Part shown: positions 50,719-59,025 of the stretch, one piece after another
Position numbering within the stretch: position 1 is the stretch's first letter
How the letters are laid out: the number at the start of each line of letters is the position of its first letter
DNA from: Poriferisodalis sp965237655
GTDB taxonomy: Bacteria > Actinomycetota > Acidimicrobiia > Acidimicrobiales > Poriferisodalaceae
Assembly: GCF_965237655.1 (NCBI RefSeq)
Contig: NZ_CBDEGB010000002.1
Coordinates: forward strand, 372,001 to 436,000
Direction of reading: 5' to 3'
DNA length: 64,000 bases
Program-made: the position numbers and the translations under genes
The notes under the pieces: model-generated
The model's database searches: none
Told to the model about the DNA's origin: nothing
Seen by the model: only the letters and a program-made list of their open reading frames with translations

Positions 50719-51316
50719 GGTCGTGCTCCAACAGGATCGGTACAAGCGGCTGCTCTTTGATCTGGGCGATGAATGGCTCCGGCGTTCGGGAATCCCAGAT
50801 GGCACGGTCGATCACGATCGGATTGATCTCGACGTGCAGATTCCGTTCCACCTTTCGACATGCCTGGCGAATCGATCGCAATTCAGCGCCGCCGACCACG
50901 ACGACATCGACATCTTTCGGGTATGGACCCGGCTCACCTCTGTAGCGCGCTGCCCACGAACCGAACACGAACGCACTGTCCACTCCGCCCACGCCGCTGA
51001 TCGCTTCGCCGAGACGCCCTACCACGCCGACGGTCTGCATGAGGATGGACCGCAGCTCCAGGGCCCACGGGAGACTCCAGTTGGGGCGGACCAGCCGATT
51101 GCGGCCGATCGTCCGCGAGACCACGAGGCCATGCTCTTCGAGGCGCGCCACTTCTCGGCTCGCTGTAGCCTGCGCGACATCGGCTCGTTCCGCAAGTTCC
51201 CCGATGCTGAGTTCGTCTTCTGCGCCAGCGAACAGGACGCCCAGGATGCGGAGCTGTTGATCCGACCTGAAGAGCGGGACGAGCGCTGGTGCCGATCTAC
51301 TCACACTTTCGATCAT
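50708..51316 (-). CDS. Winged-helix regulator with minimal nucleotidyltransferase (MNT) domain
   Basis: A 202-residue two-domain protein. Residues about 15-90 form an ArsR/MarR-like winged helix (LRILGVLFAGAEDELSIGEL). Residues about 95-190 form an MNT domain with the motif FVFGSWAARYRGEPGPYPKD followed by VDVVVVG, giving the GS-x-DxD pattern. In MNT-HEPN toxin-antitoxin pairs the MNT protein neutralises HEPN by adenylylation, and the winged helix would autoregulate. Its HEPN partner, the next gene, is broken, leaving this as an orphan antitoxin or a repurposed regulator. Confidence 0.8.
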   Translation of the reverse strand: MIESVSRSAPALVPLFRSDQQLRILGVLFAGAEDELSIGELAERADVAQATASREVARLEEHGLVVSRTIGRNRLVRPNWSLPWALELRSILMQTVGVVGRLGEAISGVGGVDSAFVFGSWAARYRGEPGPYPKDVDVVVVGGAELRSIRQACRKVERNLHVEINPIVIDRAIWDSRTPEPFIAQIKEQPLVPILLEHDRDS

Positions 51317-51425
51317 ATCATCGCGAATGTCGATATAAATATGTCAGCCGGGTCAGTCAGCCATGTGAGATCGCGGCAGTCGACTCGATGAGAGACCGAC
51401 CGCAGCGGCGGCCAGCGACGGCGGG

Positions 51426-52421
51426 CTATTCCAGCGGGAACGGGAATTGGAGCCACCAAGGGCGGTCGACGGGGTCGATGCTGCTCACCCACTTGACCCA
51501 CCAGAAGCCCCGCCTTCCAGGGGCCACCAGCCGCGCTGGGGAGCCGTGTCCGCGGCGCAGCGGCTCACCGCCGTAGCCGACGGCCAGGTACAGGTTGGCA
51601 GCGTCGCGAGCGGGGAACAGGCGGCTGTAGCCGGTCACCGATGTGACTTCCAACGTGGGTGCATCCACCGACGGCATCAGCTCGGCCAGCGGCACCGCGT
51701 CCCATGACTGGCGGCTCCACCACCCACCCGTGCAGTCGAGGACCGCCGGCACCGGCGTGGCCCGGGCCCCCAAGCTCTCGAGCGTCACCGGCTCGCCTGC
51801 GACAGTGAGGTCCCAGTCCGAAGCGGCCACTCGGGGCGACTGGTCGTTGAGCCACATGGTCGTTGGCATCTTTGACGGGTTGAACGAGGCGATCTCGTGT
51901 GAGCCGGTGAATCGCCGGTTGTCGCCCACCGTCAGCTGCTGAATCCAATACACCGCGCCAGCGGCCGCCAGTGCGATGCCCCCGCCGATCAGTGCCCTGC
52001 GGTCGAGGTCGGCCGCTTTCGGGCGACCCGGTCGGCTGACGATATGCCACACCAACAGAGGAGCCAGCAGCGCGGCCAGCAGAACATGGGTCCACAGCGC
52101 CGACCAGTAGCCCACCCCGTGCCACAGTCCGGTGGCATGGAGGACGCCGAGAACGACGGTGGCTGCGACCAACGTTCCCAGCAGCATCGACAGCCACCGG
52201 GTGGCGCGGCGGCGCTTCAGCCCGGTGCGCACCGAGCCCCGGAGCTTGGCCGGGGCCAGCGCCAGCAGGCTCAGGCCGGCGAGGGCGTGCATGACCGTCA
52301 ACCAGCGGGCCCAGCCGGTGCCCACCGCCCAGGACGCCAGCCCGGACCCGGCCGCCACTGTCGCCGCGACAGCCAGGAGCAGATCCACCCGCCGAGCAGT
52401 GAGCCAGTTGCCAAGTCTCAT
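51426..52421 (-). CDS. Sulfite-oxidase-like molybdopterin protein with N-terminal membrane helices
   Basis: A 331-residue protein. The first 170 residues hold about four or five hydrophobic helices (RRVDLLLAVAATVAAGSGLA, WLTVMHALAGLSLLAL, WLSMLLGTLVAATVVLGVLH, SALWTHVLLAALLAPLLVWH), with His residues that could bind haem. The C-terminal part is an oxidoreductase molybdopterin-binding domain with the ligand Cys in VLDCTGGWWSRQSW and the GYSRLFP segment. Electron-transfer or sulfite/sulfoxide chemistry is plausible; the exact substrate is unknown. The ATG overlaps the DUF4143 ATPase stop. Confidence 0.82.
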   Translation of the reverse strand: MRLGNWLTARRVDLLLAVAATVAAGSGLASWAVGTGWARWLTVMHALAGLSLLALAPAKLRGSVRTGLKRRRATRWLSMLLGTLVAATVVLGVLHATGLWHGVGYWSALWTHVLLAALLAPLLVWHIVSRPGRPKAADLDRRALIGGGIALAAAGAVYWIQQLTVGDNRRFTGSHEIASFNPSKMPTTMWLNDQSPRVAASDWDLTVAGEPVTLESLGARATPVPAVLDCTGGWWSRQSWDAVPLAELMPSVDAPTLEVTSVTGYSRLFPARDAANLYLAVGYGGEPLRRGHGSPARLVAPGRRGFWWVKWVSSIDPVDRPWWLQFPFPLE

Positions 52422-52432
52422 GTCGTGTCGAT
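52389..52432. repeat. 44-bp imperfect direct repeat, copy A
   Basis: This copy spans the start codon region of the sulfite-oxidase-like gene. It matches 55179-55222 at 42 of 44 positions (differences at GAGCAG/GCGCAG and CCAGTT/CCAATT). The two copies bracket about 2.75 kb holding the DUF4143 ATPase and the DUF222-HNH gene. Confidence 0.85.
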
Positions 52433-53590
52433 GAGCGGGTTCTCGTCCGCCAGCAGTTCGACGGCACCGACGGCGGTGATGTGTTCGTCGAGAGCGAACC
52501 GGTGCGCGCCGGCGTGCACGACGAAGAGGTGGTCGAGATCTAGGTCGGCCAGGGCGCTGCGCATCGAGCGAGTCACCGAGGGACGCTCGGTCCGCTTGAT
52601 CTCGATTCCCAGCGTCCGCCCTTCGACTTCGAGGCGTAGATCGAGTTCGGCGCCGCTGTGAGTTGACCAGACCGCCGCCGTTGCCTGGGCTGAGCCGTCG
52701 AGTCGGGCAAGGATTTGCTCGATGACCATGCCCTCCCAGCTTGCGCCAAGCTGCGGATGCCGCTCGAGCTCGACGTGATCCGCGATGCCGAGCAGTCGAT
52801 GCAACAAGCCGGTGTCGCGTATGTAGACCCGGGGTGCCTTCACCTGCCGTTTTGAGATATTGGCGAACCAGGGTGACAGTTGGCGCACGACGAGAGCATC
52901 GGTAAGTGCGTCGAGGCACCGGCGCACGGTGGCTGCTGATGCGTCGATCGACCGAGCGACGGCGGCGCCATTCCAGGTCTGGCCGTGATAGTGGGCGACC
53001 ATCGTCCAGAACCGCCGCATTGCAACCGCGGGGATGCGGAAGCCGAGGTTGGCAAGGTCGCGCTCGAGGAACGTCGCGATGTAGTCGTCGCGCCAGCGGT
53101 TCGACGCTGCCAGATCCGGTGCCAAGTACGAGGGAGGCAGTCCGCCGCGCAGCCAGAGGTTGTCGAGATGCCGTCCGCCGAGATCCTCCAGGCGGAAGCC
53201 CGAGAGTTCGACGAAGCTCACTCGCCCGGCGAGTGACTCTGCGCTCAGCCCGGTCAGATCCGGTGAGGCGCTGCCGAGGACGACGAATCGGCCCGGTCGC
53301 CGGTTCTCATCCACAAGGACCCGAAGCGATGCGAACAGATCGGGCATGCGTTGCGCTTCGTCGATCACGATGGTCTCGCCGTTGTCGCGCAGGGCGAGCA
53401 TGGGCTCGGCAAGCCGAGCCTGATCGCGGTAGTCCTCCAGATCAAAGAACGCTGCCGGCGAGGGTTCGAGGACCCGACGGACCAGCGTCGACTTGCCCGC
53501 TTGGCGCGGTCCGGTGAGCAATGTCACTGGCGCATGCGCGACGGCAGCGCCTAACGCTCGTTCGTCAACCGGGCGAGGAATGAATTGCAC
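52418..53590 (-). CDS. ATP-binding protein with DUF4143 domain
   Basis: A 390-residue AAA-type ATPase of the ATP-binding DUF4143 family. Walker A is LLTGPRQAGKSTLVRR (residues about 24-39), Walker B ETIVIDEAQRMPDLF, then VVLGSASPDLTGLSAESLAG and FVELSGFRLEDL. The C-terminal DUF4143 region includes a winged helix and a nuclease-like HSGAELDLRLEVEGRTLGIEIK segment. Function is unsettled in the family; members are common in accessory and defence regions. An inverted repeat lies upstream of its start. Confidence 0.88.
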   Translation of the reverse strand: MQFIPRPVDERALGAAVAHAPVTLLTGPRQAGKSTLVRRVLEPSPAAFFDLEDYRDQARLAEPMLALRDNGETIVIDEAQRMPDLFASLRVLVDENRRPGRFVVLGSASPDLTGLSAESLAGRVSFVELSGFRLEDLGGRHLDNLWLRGGLPPSYLAPDLAASNRWRDDYIATFLERDLANLGFRIPAVAMRRFWTMVAHYHGQTWNGAAVARSIDASAATVRRCLDALTDALVVRQLSPWFANISKRQVKAPRVYIRDTGLLHRLLGIADHVELERHPQLGASWEGMVIEQILARLDGSAQATAAVWSTHSGAELDLRLEVEGRTLGIEIKRTERPSVTRSMRSALADLDLDHLFVVHAGAHRFALDEHITAVGAVELLADENPLIDTT

Positions 53591-53604
53591 GTCAACAACT
53601 CTAT

Positions 53605-53641
53605 CCTTGAAAATCAGTTGAACAGTGGACGAAATTCAAGG
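53605..53641. promoter_or_regulatory. Inverted repeat upstream of the DUF4143 gene
   Basis: CCTTGAA (53605-53611) and TTCAAGG (53635-53641) are perfect inverted arms 23 nt apart, just upstream of the DUF4143 ATPase start. It may be an operator or a weak hairpin. Confidence 0.45.
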
Positions 53642-53687
53642 TAATCTTGGACTGACGGCTGCGGGACCCTGCCCGGCGGTTCACCGT

Positions 53688-55025
53688 TCAGCACAGCTGC
53701 GGGAGGGAATTCTCTGCGTTCGGTGCGTGGCTTGTCTCCAATCCGATGACGATCCACTGCATGGTTTGTTCCGGCTGCGTCGCCAATTGTGCGCCTGCCG
53801 TGTCAACTGGCTCGGCCATGCCGAGTCGGCCGGAGGCGAGCGCGTCGGGGGGTCGCAGATCGAGGTTGTGCTCGTGCAGGAAGTTGTGGTGCCGGCGGCA
53901 CAGCAGGGCCAGATTTGCCAGACAGGTCGGCCCCATGTCGGACCAGTGGATCAGGTGATGTCCCACGCAGCCGATCGGTGCTGCACCGCAGCCGGGCCAG
54001 ACGCAGCCTCCGTCCCGTGCGATCAGCGCCCTGCGGATGGCCGGGGGAATGGTCCGCGACGCCCGCCCGACTCCCCTGCCCCCGCTCGCTCCCGGGCAGG
54101 TGCCCATCGTGGCGTTTCGCAGTGTTTCCAGCTCGACGGTCACGATCATCTGGGCATCCCGATCGTTGAACGGGTACGCCGGATGGCCGTGCTCGCTCGA
54201 AGCCGGATCGTCCTGATCTGAAGGACACGCCCCGACACCGGGGCTGCACAGCATGAGCACGAGGGCATCCGCGGCCCTTTGGGGGACGGTCCGCCGCTTC
54301 ATCGCAGGCAAATCCTTGTCGGATCGCCACTCGCGCCCCATGACTCGCTCCAGCCGGCGCTTGACCTGATCGCCGGTCTCGGGGTCGAGCTTCGCCGCCA
54401 GGTTCCACATGCCGTCATGCTCGCTGATCCACATCGACGCTTGCCGCGCCGCGCGTTGGCGAGTACGCCGGGCTGCGTCGGTCTCGGACCGATGGGCTGC
54501 CTCGGATCGCCGGACTCTTCGGCGTGTCTGGTCGCCAGTCTGCTGGGCCGCGCCGTCCAGCAGTTCGCTGCGCACGGGTTCGGGCACGTCGTCCGAAGCG
54601 ACCGCAGCAGCCTGATCGGTGGTGATCGAACCGCTCGACAACGCCTCAGCCACCTCGTCGTTCCCTGCAATTGCTGCCGCTTCTCGCTCGGCGCGCCGCG
54701 CCGCAGCCTGGCCCAGTGAGCCGATCGACATCAGCGTCTCGGCCGCTGAGACTTCGCCGCGCTGGGTGTGCAGCTGCCGCCGAGTCACTTCGTCGACGAG
54801 CGCCGCCCGAGCAACTTCGAGCGCATTCAGCGTTCGCTGCACGGCTGCGAGCGCACCCAACACCTGCTGGTCGTCGAGCTGCGCCCGTCCGGTCCGCAGA
54901 GCCCGGACTTCACAGACAACCCTCTCGAAGTCGATGCCCGGACACGGCCGATCCGAAAGGAGAGGGCGAATGCCTGTGCCGCCTGCAACCTCTGCGGTCT
55001 CGCGGTTCGGGGGTGATATGAACAT
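53688..55025 (-). CDS. DUF222 and HNH endonuclease domain protein
   Basis: A 445-residue protein with the actinobacterial architecture of an N-terminal helical DUF222 region (residues about 30-320, for example NALEVARAALVDEVTRRQLH) and a C-terminal HNH nuclease. The nuclease part reads RDGGCVWPGCGAAPIGCVGH, then HLIHWSDMGPTCLANLALLC and RRHHNFLHEH, with the metal-binding Cys pairs and His residues intact. These genes are often multicopy and mobile in actinobacteria. The ATG at 55025 is preferred to an upstream one at 55055. Confidence 0.9.
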   Translation of the reverse strand: MFISPPNRETAEVAGGTGIRPLLSDRPCPGIDFERVVCEVRALRTGRAQLDDQQVLGALAAVQRTLNALEVARAALVDEVTRRQLHTQRGEVSAAETLMSIGSLGQAAARRAEREAAAIAGNDEVAEALSSGSITTDQAAAVASDDVPEPVRSELLDGAAQQTGDQTRRRVRRSEAAHRSETDAARRTRQRAARQASMWISEHDGMWNLAAKLDPETGDQVKRRLERVMGREWRSDKDLPAMKRRTVPQRAADALVLMLCSPGVGACPSDQDDPASSEHGHPAYPFNDRDAQMIVTVELETLRNATMGTCPGASGGRGVGRASRTIPPAIRRALIARDGGCVWPGCGAAPIGCVGHHLIHWSDMGPTCLANLALLCRRHHNFLHEHNLDLRPPDALASGRLGMAEPVDTAGAQLATQPEQTMQWIVIGLETSHAPNAENSLPQLC

Positions 55026-55178
55026 GTGTTCGACACTACGAAACCCCTGTGACACGAATGCCGTCGGCCTCAGATTCTGAAGACATCACCGCTCGCCACC
55101 GCGTCGATCTACCGAGCATGCATGCGGTGCCTACTGCCGCGTCAAATGCGCCGGGTGCATCGGACGATTGCGATGCCC

Positions 55179-55222
55179 CCGCCGCGCAGTGAGCCAATTG
55201 CCAAGTCTCATGTCGTGTCGAT
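55179..55222. repeat. 44-bp imperfect direct repeat, copy B
   Basis: Second copy of the sequence at 52389-52432, in the same orientation and 2790 bp away. Together they mark the ends of a probable inserted or duplicated segment. Confidence 0.85.
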
Positions 55223-55308
55223 CTTTGTAGCTGTCCCCTGATGGTCCGGACGGATGAACAGTTCAGGTCGGCCACCGTATGGGCGATGGCCTTTCCGAAC
55301 TGTTGCTG

Positions 55309-55331
55309 GCATCAGTTGAATCAATTGATGC
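55309..55331. promoter_or_regulatory. Operator-like inverted repeat before mntA
   Basis: GCATCA (55309-55314) and TGATGC (55326-55331) form a perfect inverted repeat whose interior contains the palindrome ATCAATTGAT. It lies 32 nt before the mntA ATG, as expected for autorepression by the toxin-antitoxin complex. Confidence 0.55.
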
Positions 55332-55362
55332 AAATGATGCCACCTGCTGATAACGTCAGCGC

Positions 55363-55800
55363 ATGAGGCGCGTCACGGTGACCATTCCTGACGAGCTGGA
55401 GGCTGGCTTGGACCGGTTCGTCGCTGAGCAGCCGGTGCCACCCTCGGTGACTGCAGTGCTGCAAGCGAGCTTGGAGCAGTTTCTCGCCCAAGGCGGTGGA
55501 CCTGGCCGCTCGACCCAGCTTGACCGAGTGTTGCGAAGCCGTAGGCACATCTCCGCGATCGCCCGAAAGTACGGAATCAGCGACATACGCATCTTCGGCT
55601 CGGTCGCTCGTGGCGAAGCGCGCCCCGACAGCGACATCGACATCCTCGTCTCAACGGGCCGCGGGACTGGGCTGTTCGATCTGGCTCGGCTGAGGTTGGA
55701 GCTGGAGCAACTCCTTGAGGCTCCGGTGCATCTTGCGACAGACGGCGGCATGACAGATGCTCAGCGTGAAGCGGTCCTCGCTGAGGCCATCACACTGTGA
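55363..55800 (+). CDS. mntA: MntA-type nucleotidyltransferase antitoxin
   Basis: A 145-residue protein. The first 45 residues form a ribbon-helix-helix-like DNA-binding segment (RRVTVTIPDELEAGLDRFVA). The remainder is an MNT domain with IRIFGSVARGEARPDSDIDI, the GSxARGxxxxxSDxD signature complete. In MntA-HepT systems this protein adenylylates the HEPN toxin to neutralise it. The stop overlaps the hepT start by 4 nt. The fused DNA-binding part probably makes it the autorepressor acting at the inverted repeat upstream. Confidence 0.88.
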   Translation: MRRVTVTIPDELEAGLDRFVAEQPVPPSVTAVLQASLEQFLAQGGGPGRSTQLDRVLRSRRHISAIARKYGISDIRIFGSVARGEARPDSDIDILVSTGRGTGLFDLARLRLELEQLLEAPVHLATDGGMTDAQREAVLAEAITL

Positions 55801-56132
55801 CCGGCGCAGACCGGCATCGGTGGCAGCACATTCTGGAAGCGGCCGAGGCAGTTGCGCTCTATGCAGCAGTCGGCCACGATGAATTCAGACGCGATGCGAT
55901 TCGCCAAGACGCATGCGTCTACCGGCTGCTCGTCATCGGTGAGGCCGCCACGTGGCTCGCCTCAAGTCTCGGTTCAGCGTCCGATCTTGACGAACTCCGA
56001 GCAGCGGCCGACATGCGGAACTTCCTGATCCATGAGTACTGGAAGACCGATATCGACGTGCTCTGGCAAGCGGTCACCGAGGACATCCCGCGATTCGCCG
56101 CGAAGATCCGGCGCATCGTTGACGAGGCCTGA
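55797..56132 (+). CDS. hepT: HepT-type HEPN ribonuclease toxin (DUF86)
   Basis: A 111-residue HEPN protein. The catalytic R-x4-H motif with adjacent Tyr is intact in MRNFLIHEYWK (residues about 73-83), and the C-terminal IDVLWQAVTEDIPRFAAKI is typical of DUF86. HEPN toxins of this class cleave RNA or tRNA when freed from MntA, giving phage defence or plasmid maintenance. GTG start at 55797, coupled to mntA. A remnant of a related hepT lies right after the CRISPR array. Confidence 0.88.
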   Translation: MTGADRHRWQHILEAAEAVALYAAVGHDEFRRDAIRQDACVYRLLVIGEAATWLASSLGSASDLDELRAAADMRNFLIHEYWKTDIDVLWQAVTEDIPRFAAKIRRIVDEA

Positions 56133-56188
56133 CCAGAGCCTGGCCCGAGCGTCACAAATGCTCCCCGCAAAGCGGTCTCTGGCCGACA

Positions 56189-56219
56189 GGGGCGACGGCG
56201 ATTGACTCGCCGCCGCCCC
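56189..56219. terminator. Hairpin between hepT and the binding-protein gene
   Basis: GGGGCG and GGCGA pair with TCGCC and CGCCCC around a TTGAC loop, with small internal mismatches. It sits between convergent genes and could terminate both; no T-tract. Confidence 0.6.
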
Positions 56220-56247
56220 CAAATCGGTCTGGTGAGTGCGCGAGTGG

Positions 56248-57375
56248 TTACTCGCCGCCGGGGAGCAGCTCGACAGTGACTCGCTGCCAACCGTCACCCA
56301 CGACATCGATGCCGGCCTCCCGCAGATTCGCCACCGCCTCGGTGGCGATGTCGGTGCGGTAGGCGCCGTCGGTGGGTGCCGAGGCCAGAATGCCCTCGCC
56401 GGTCGCCACCTCGACGGTCTGCGCCCACAGGTCAGGATCCATGATGCCTGCGCCCAGTGGCGATGGCCAGATCAATGCGCTGATCTCGTTCATCTGCCAT
56501 GTCTGGTGCGACTCGCCCAGCGTCGGGACATTGTCGAGCACGATCTGCACGCACTCGGCGGGGTTGTCCCGGCAGTGGATCCAGCCTCTCAGCGAGGCCT
56601 CAACGAACCGGACAGCCGCATCGCGGTAGGCCGGATCGTCATCGAGGCGATCGGCGTCGGCCCACAGAGCGTCCTGCAGCATCGCCGTGCCCACGTCATT
56701 CCAGTTGATGACGTTGAGGTCCTCGGGCTGGAAGAGCTCGCCGGTAGCAGGGTTCTCCGTCTCGAGCACTTGGGCGTACTCGTTGTAGATCATGGCCTGC
56801 GCCGCGTCGATCTGTCCATCGATCAGAGCCAGCATGTCGAAGTTCTGCTGCACCAGCTGAACGTCGGAGTCCGGGTCGAGCCCGTTCTTGCGAAGTCCCG
56901 CCAGCAGCTCGAACTCGTTGCCGAATCCCCAGTTGCCCACCGTGCGGCCCTCGAGGTCACTCACCCCCGAGATACCGGAGTCGACGAAGGACACCTGCAA
57001 GGTGGCGCTTCGCTGGAACACCTGGGCAATGTTGGTGATGTTGGCACCCTCTTCCCGGGGCACCAAACCTCTCGGCACCCATGAGACCGCGAATTCGGCG
57101 GCGCCTGAGTCCAGAACCGAGGCCGGCACGATGTCAACACCGCCCTCGAGGATCTCCACGTCGAGCCCGACATCTTCATAGAAGCCGAGCGCTTGGGCCG
57201 CGTAGTAGCCGGCGAACTGTGCCTGCGTGAACCACTGCAGCTGCAGCGACACTTCGGAAATGGGCTCGAATTCGGGCTCATCGGTTGCGTCATCGCTGCC
57301 GGTGCAGGCCGCGGTTAGTAGGCCGAGTGCCAGCAGCGGCGCCAGCGCCCGTATCAACGTTTTCTTAACCTTCAT
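56248..57375 (-). CDS. NMT1/THI5-type ABC transporter substrate-binding lipoprotein
   Basis: A 375-residue extracytoplasmic binding protein. The signal peptide ends at lipobox LTAAC (Cys24). The mature part has the NMT1/THI5-like pattern: LQLQWFTQAQFAGYYAAQAL, GFYEDVGLDVEILEGG, FGNEFELLAGLRKNGL and a C-terminal acidic ATGEGILASAP region. This family binds thiamine precursors, pyrimidines or other small aromatics. Permease, ATPase and pyrimidine-degradation genes follow in the same strand direction, so the likely ligand is a pyrimidine or hydantoin (inference). Confidence 0.9.
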   Translation of the reverse strand: MKVKKTLIRALAPLLALGLLTAACTGSDDATDEPEFEPISEVSLQLQWFTQAQFAGYYAAQALGFYEDVGLDVEILEGGVDIVPASVLDSGAAEFAVSWVPRGLVPREEGANITNIAQVFQRSATLQVSFVDSGISGVSDLEGRTVGNWGFGNEFELLAGLRKNGLDPDSDVQLVQQNFDMLALIDGQIDAAQAMIYNEYAQVLETENPATGELFQPEDLNVINWNDVGTAMLQDALWADADRLDDDPAYRDAAVRFVEASLRGWIHCRDNPAECVQIVLDNVPTLGESHQTWQMNEISALIWPSPLGAGIMDPDLWAQTVEVATGEGILASAPTDGAYRTDIATEAVANLREAGIDVVGDGWQRVTVELLPGGE

Positions 57376-57426
57376 TATTCTCCCCCTGTTAGGTTCCCCA
57401 ATGGGATCTCACGCACAACAATCGGT

Positions 57427-58209
57427 TCATGTCGTCTTCCGCGCTGCGAAGTACCACGGCATGATCAGCCGTTCGAGCACCGCAGCAATCGCGTACAGGC
57501 CGATGCCCACCAGCGAGCCCGCCAGCACCGCGGCCCACGCGTCGTCGTAGCGGGTCAACCCCGCTGAGTTGGTGATGACGTTGCCAAGCGCGTCCTGGCG
57601 GCCGCCGAAGTACTCGGCCACGATGGCGGCGATCACCGCCAGTGACGTGGCGAGCTTGAGCGCAGTGAAGAAGTACGGCATCGCGTTCGGGATGCGCACT
57701 TCGCGCATGATCCTCCACTTTCCGGCACCGTAGGACTCCATGAGCTCGACCTGGCTGGGCTCGGGCTGCCCGAGCCCCCGGGTCGTGTTGATGAACACCG
57801 GGAAGAAGACCAGCACCACCACCACGGCCTGGTTGGAGCGGGGCGACAGAATCCCGAACCAGGCGTTGAAGATGGGTGCCAGCGCGATGATCGGCACCGC
57901 GTTGACGGCAACAGCCAGCGGTGTGATCGTCTCGTGAGCCGAGCGAAAGGCTGTAACGAGCACGGCAGCCGCCGCTCCCGCCACGACCCCGGCGAGGAGT
58001 CCGGTGACGATGATGAAACCGGTGATGCCGGTCGCTGTCGCAATCGTGCCGAAGTTCTCGGCCACCGCACTGCCGATGCGCGAGGGCGGCGGGAGCACGA
58101 AGCCGTCAGGGCTGATCACTGCCAGGAGTGCCTCCCAGCCGCCGAACATGATCAGCGCGGCCACCATCGGAGGCAGCCACGAGCGAAGCAGCGCCTTGGC
58201 CGCAGTCAC
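57427..58209 (-). CDS. ABC transporter permease
   Basis: A 260-residue inner-membrane subunit with about six helices. The ABC-interacting EAA loop is near VELMESYGAGKWRIMREVRIPNAMPYF (quoted parts: ESYGAGKWRIMREVRIPNAM), matching the SsuC/TauC/ThiX permease family. Its ATG overlaps the ATPase stop by 4 nt. It probably pairs with the second permease to form a heterodimeric channel. Confidence 0.9.
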   Translation of the reverse strand: MTAAKALLRSWLPPMVAALIMFGGWEALLAVISPDGFVLPPPSRIGSAVAENFGTIATATGITGFIIVTGLLAGVVAGAAAAVLVTAFRSAHETITPLAVAVNAVPIIALAPIFNAWFGILSPRSNQAVVVVLVFFPVFINTTRGLGQPEPSQVELMESYGAGKWRIMREVRIPNAMPYFFTALKLATSLAVIAAIVAEYFGGRQDALGNVITNSAGLTRYDDAWAAVLAGSLVGIGLYAIAAVLERLIMPWYFAARKTT

Positions 58210-59012
58210 GAGGTGTGACCTCCTCGCAGTGCGTTTCGCACTGCCGTCACGTTGGCGAAATAAGCTGGGTTGTCGCGGGTTGCCTCGCTGCGCTCCCCAA
58301 GGTCGGTGTCGATGACAGCGGAGATCTTCCCCGGACGGGGCGACATGACCACCACCCTCGTGGACAGGAAAACCGCCTCGCTGATGGAGTGGGTCACGAA
58401 GATCACAGTGGTCTGTGTCTCGGTCCAGATCCGCAGCAGCTCGTTCTGCATGTGCTCGCGGGTCATCTCGTCGAGGGCGCCGAACGGTTCGTCCATCAAC
58501 AGCAGCTTCGGATCGAACGACATCGCCCGAGCGATGGCGACGCGCTGCTGCATGCCGCCAGACAGCTCCGCCGGGTGGTACCTCGCGAACTCGTCCAACT
58601 TCACCAATTCGAGCATTTCGGCTGAGCGCTGCCGCCGGTCGGCCGCCTTCCAGCCCATCAGCTCGAGCGGCAGCTCAATGTTGCGCGACACGTTGCGCCA
58701 GTCGAACAGACCTGCCCTCTGGAACACCATCGAGTAGTCGCGGTCGAGACGGGCACGGTCGGCCGGCTTGCCGTTGACCTTCACCGACCCGTCGCTCACG
58801 TCGATCAGCGCAGCGATCAGCCTCAGCAGGGTGCTCTTGCCGCAGCCGGACGGGCCGATCAGCGTGACGAACTCGCCGGAGCCGATCCGGAGATCGATGT
58901 CGGTGAGTGCGAAGACCTCGTTGGGGCGCCCCGGGTTGAACACCTTGGAGACGCCCTCCACCTCGACGGCGGCCGCGCCGTCGAGGTTGTCCATGTCGCC
59001 CGCACCGCTCAT
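58206..59012 (-). CDS. ABC transporter ATP-binding protein
   Basis: A 268-residue ABC ATPase. Walker A is GPSGCGKST, the Q-loop is in SMVFQRAGLFDW, the signature LSGGMQQR, Walker B KLLLMDEPFGALDE and the H-loop FVTHSISEA. It belongs to the nitrate/sulfonate/taurine/thiamine-precursor group (SsuB/TauB-like). Encoded between the two permeases and overlapping one, it powers uptake of the ligand bound by the NMT1-type lipoprotein. Confidence 0.94.
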   Translation of the reverse strand: MSGAGDMDNLDGAAAVEVEGVSKVFNPGRPNEVFALTDIDLRIGSGEFVTLIGPSGCGKSTLLRLIAALIDVSDGSVKVNGKPADRARLDRDYSMVFQRAGLFDWRNVSRNIELPLELMGWKAADRRQRSAEMLELVKLDEFARYHPAELSGGMQQRVAIARAMSFDPKLLLMDEPFGALDEMTREHMQNELLRIWTETQTTVIFVTHSISEAVFLSTRVVVMSPRPGKISAVIDTDLGERSEATRDNPAYFANVTAVRNALRGGHTS

Positions 59013-59025
59013 GTGACAGCACCGC

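Larger units (their letters stand above)
55026..55362. other. Intergenic DNA with duplicated gene start
   Basis: Contains copy B of the 44-bp direct repeat (55179-55222), which recreates the first codons of the sulfite-oxidase-like gene on the minus strand (MRLGNWLTARR) before running out of frame. Apart from the mntA operator-like site, nothing else is recognised. Confidence 0.55.
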
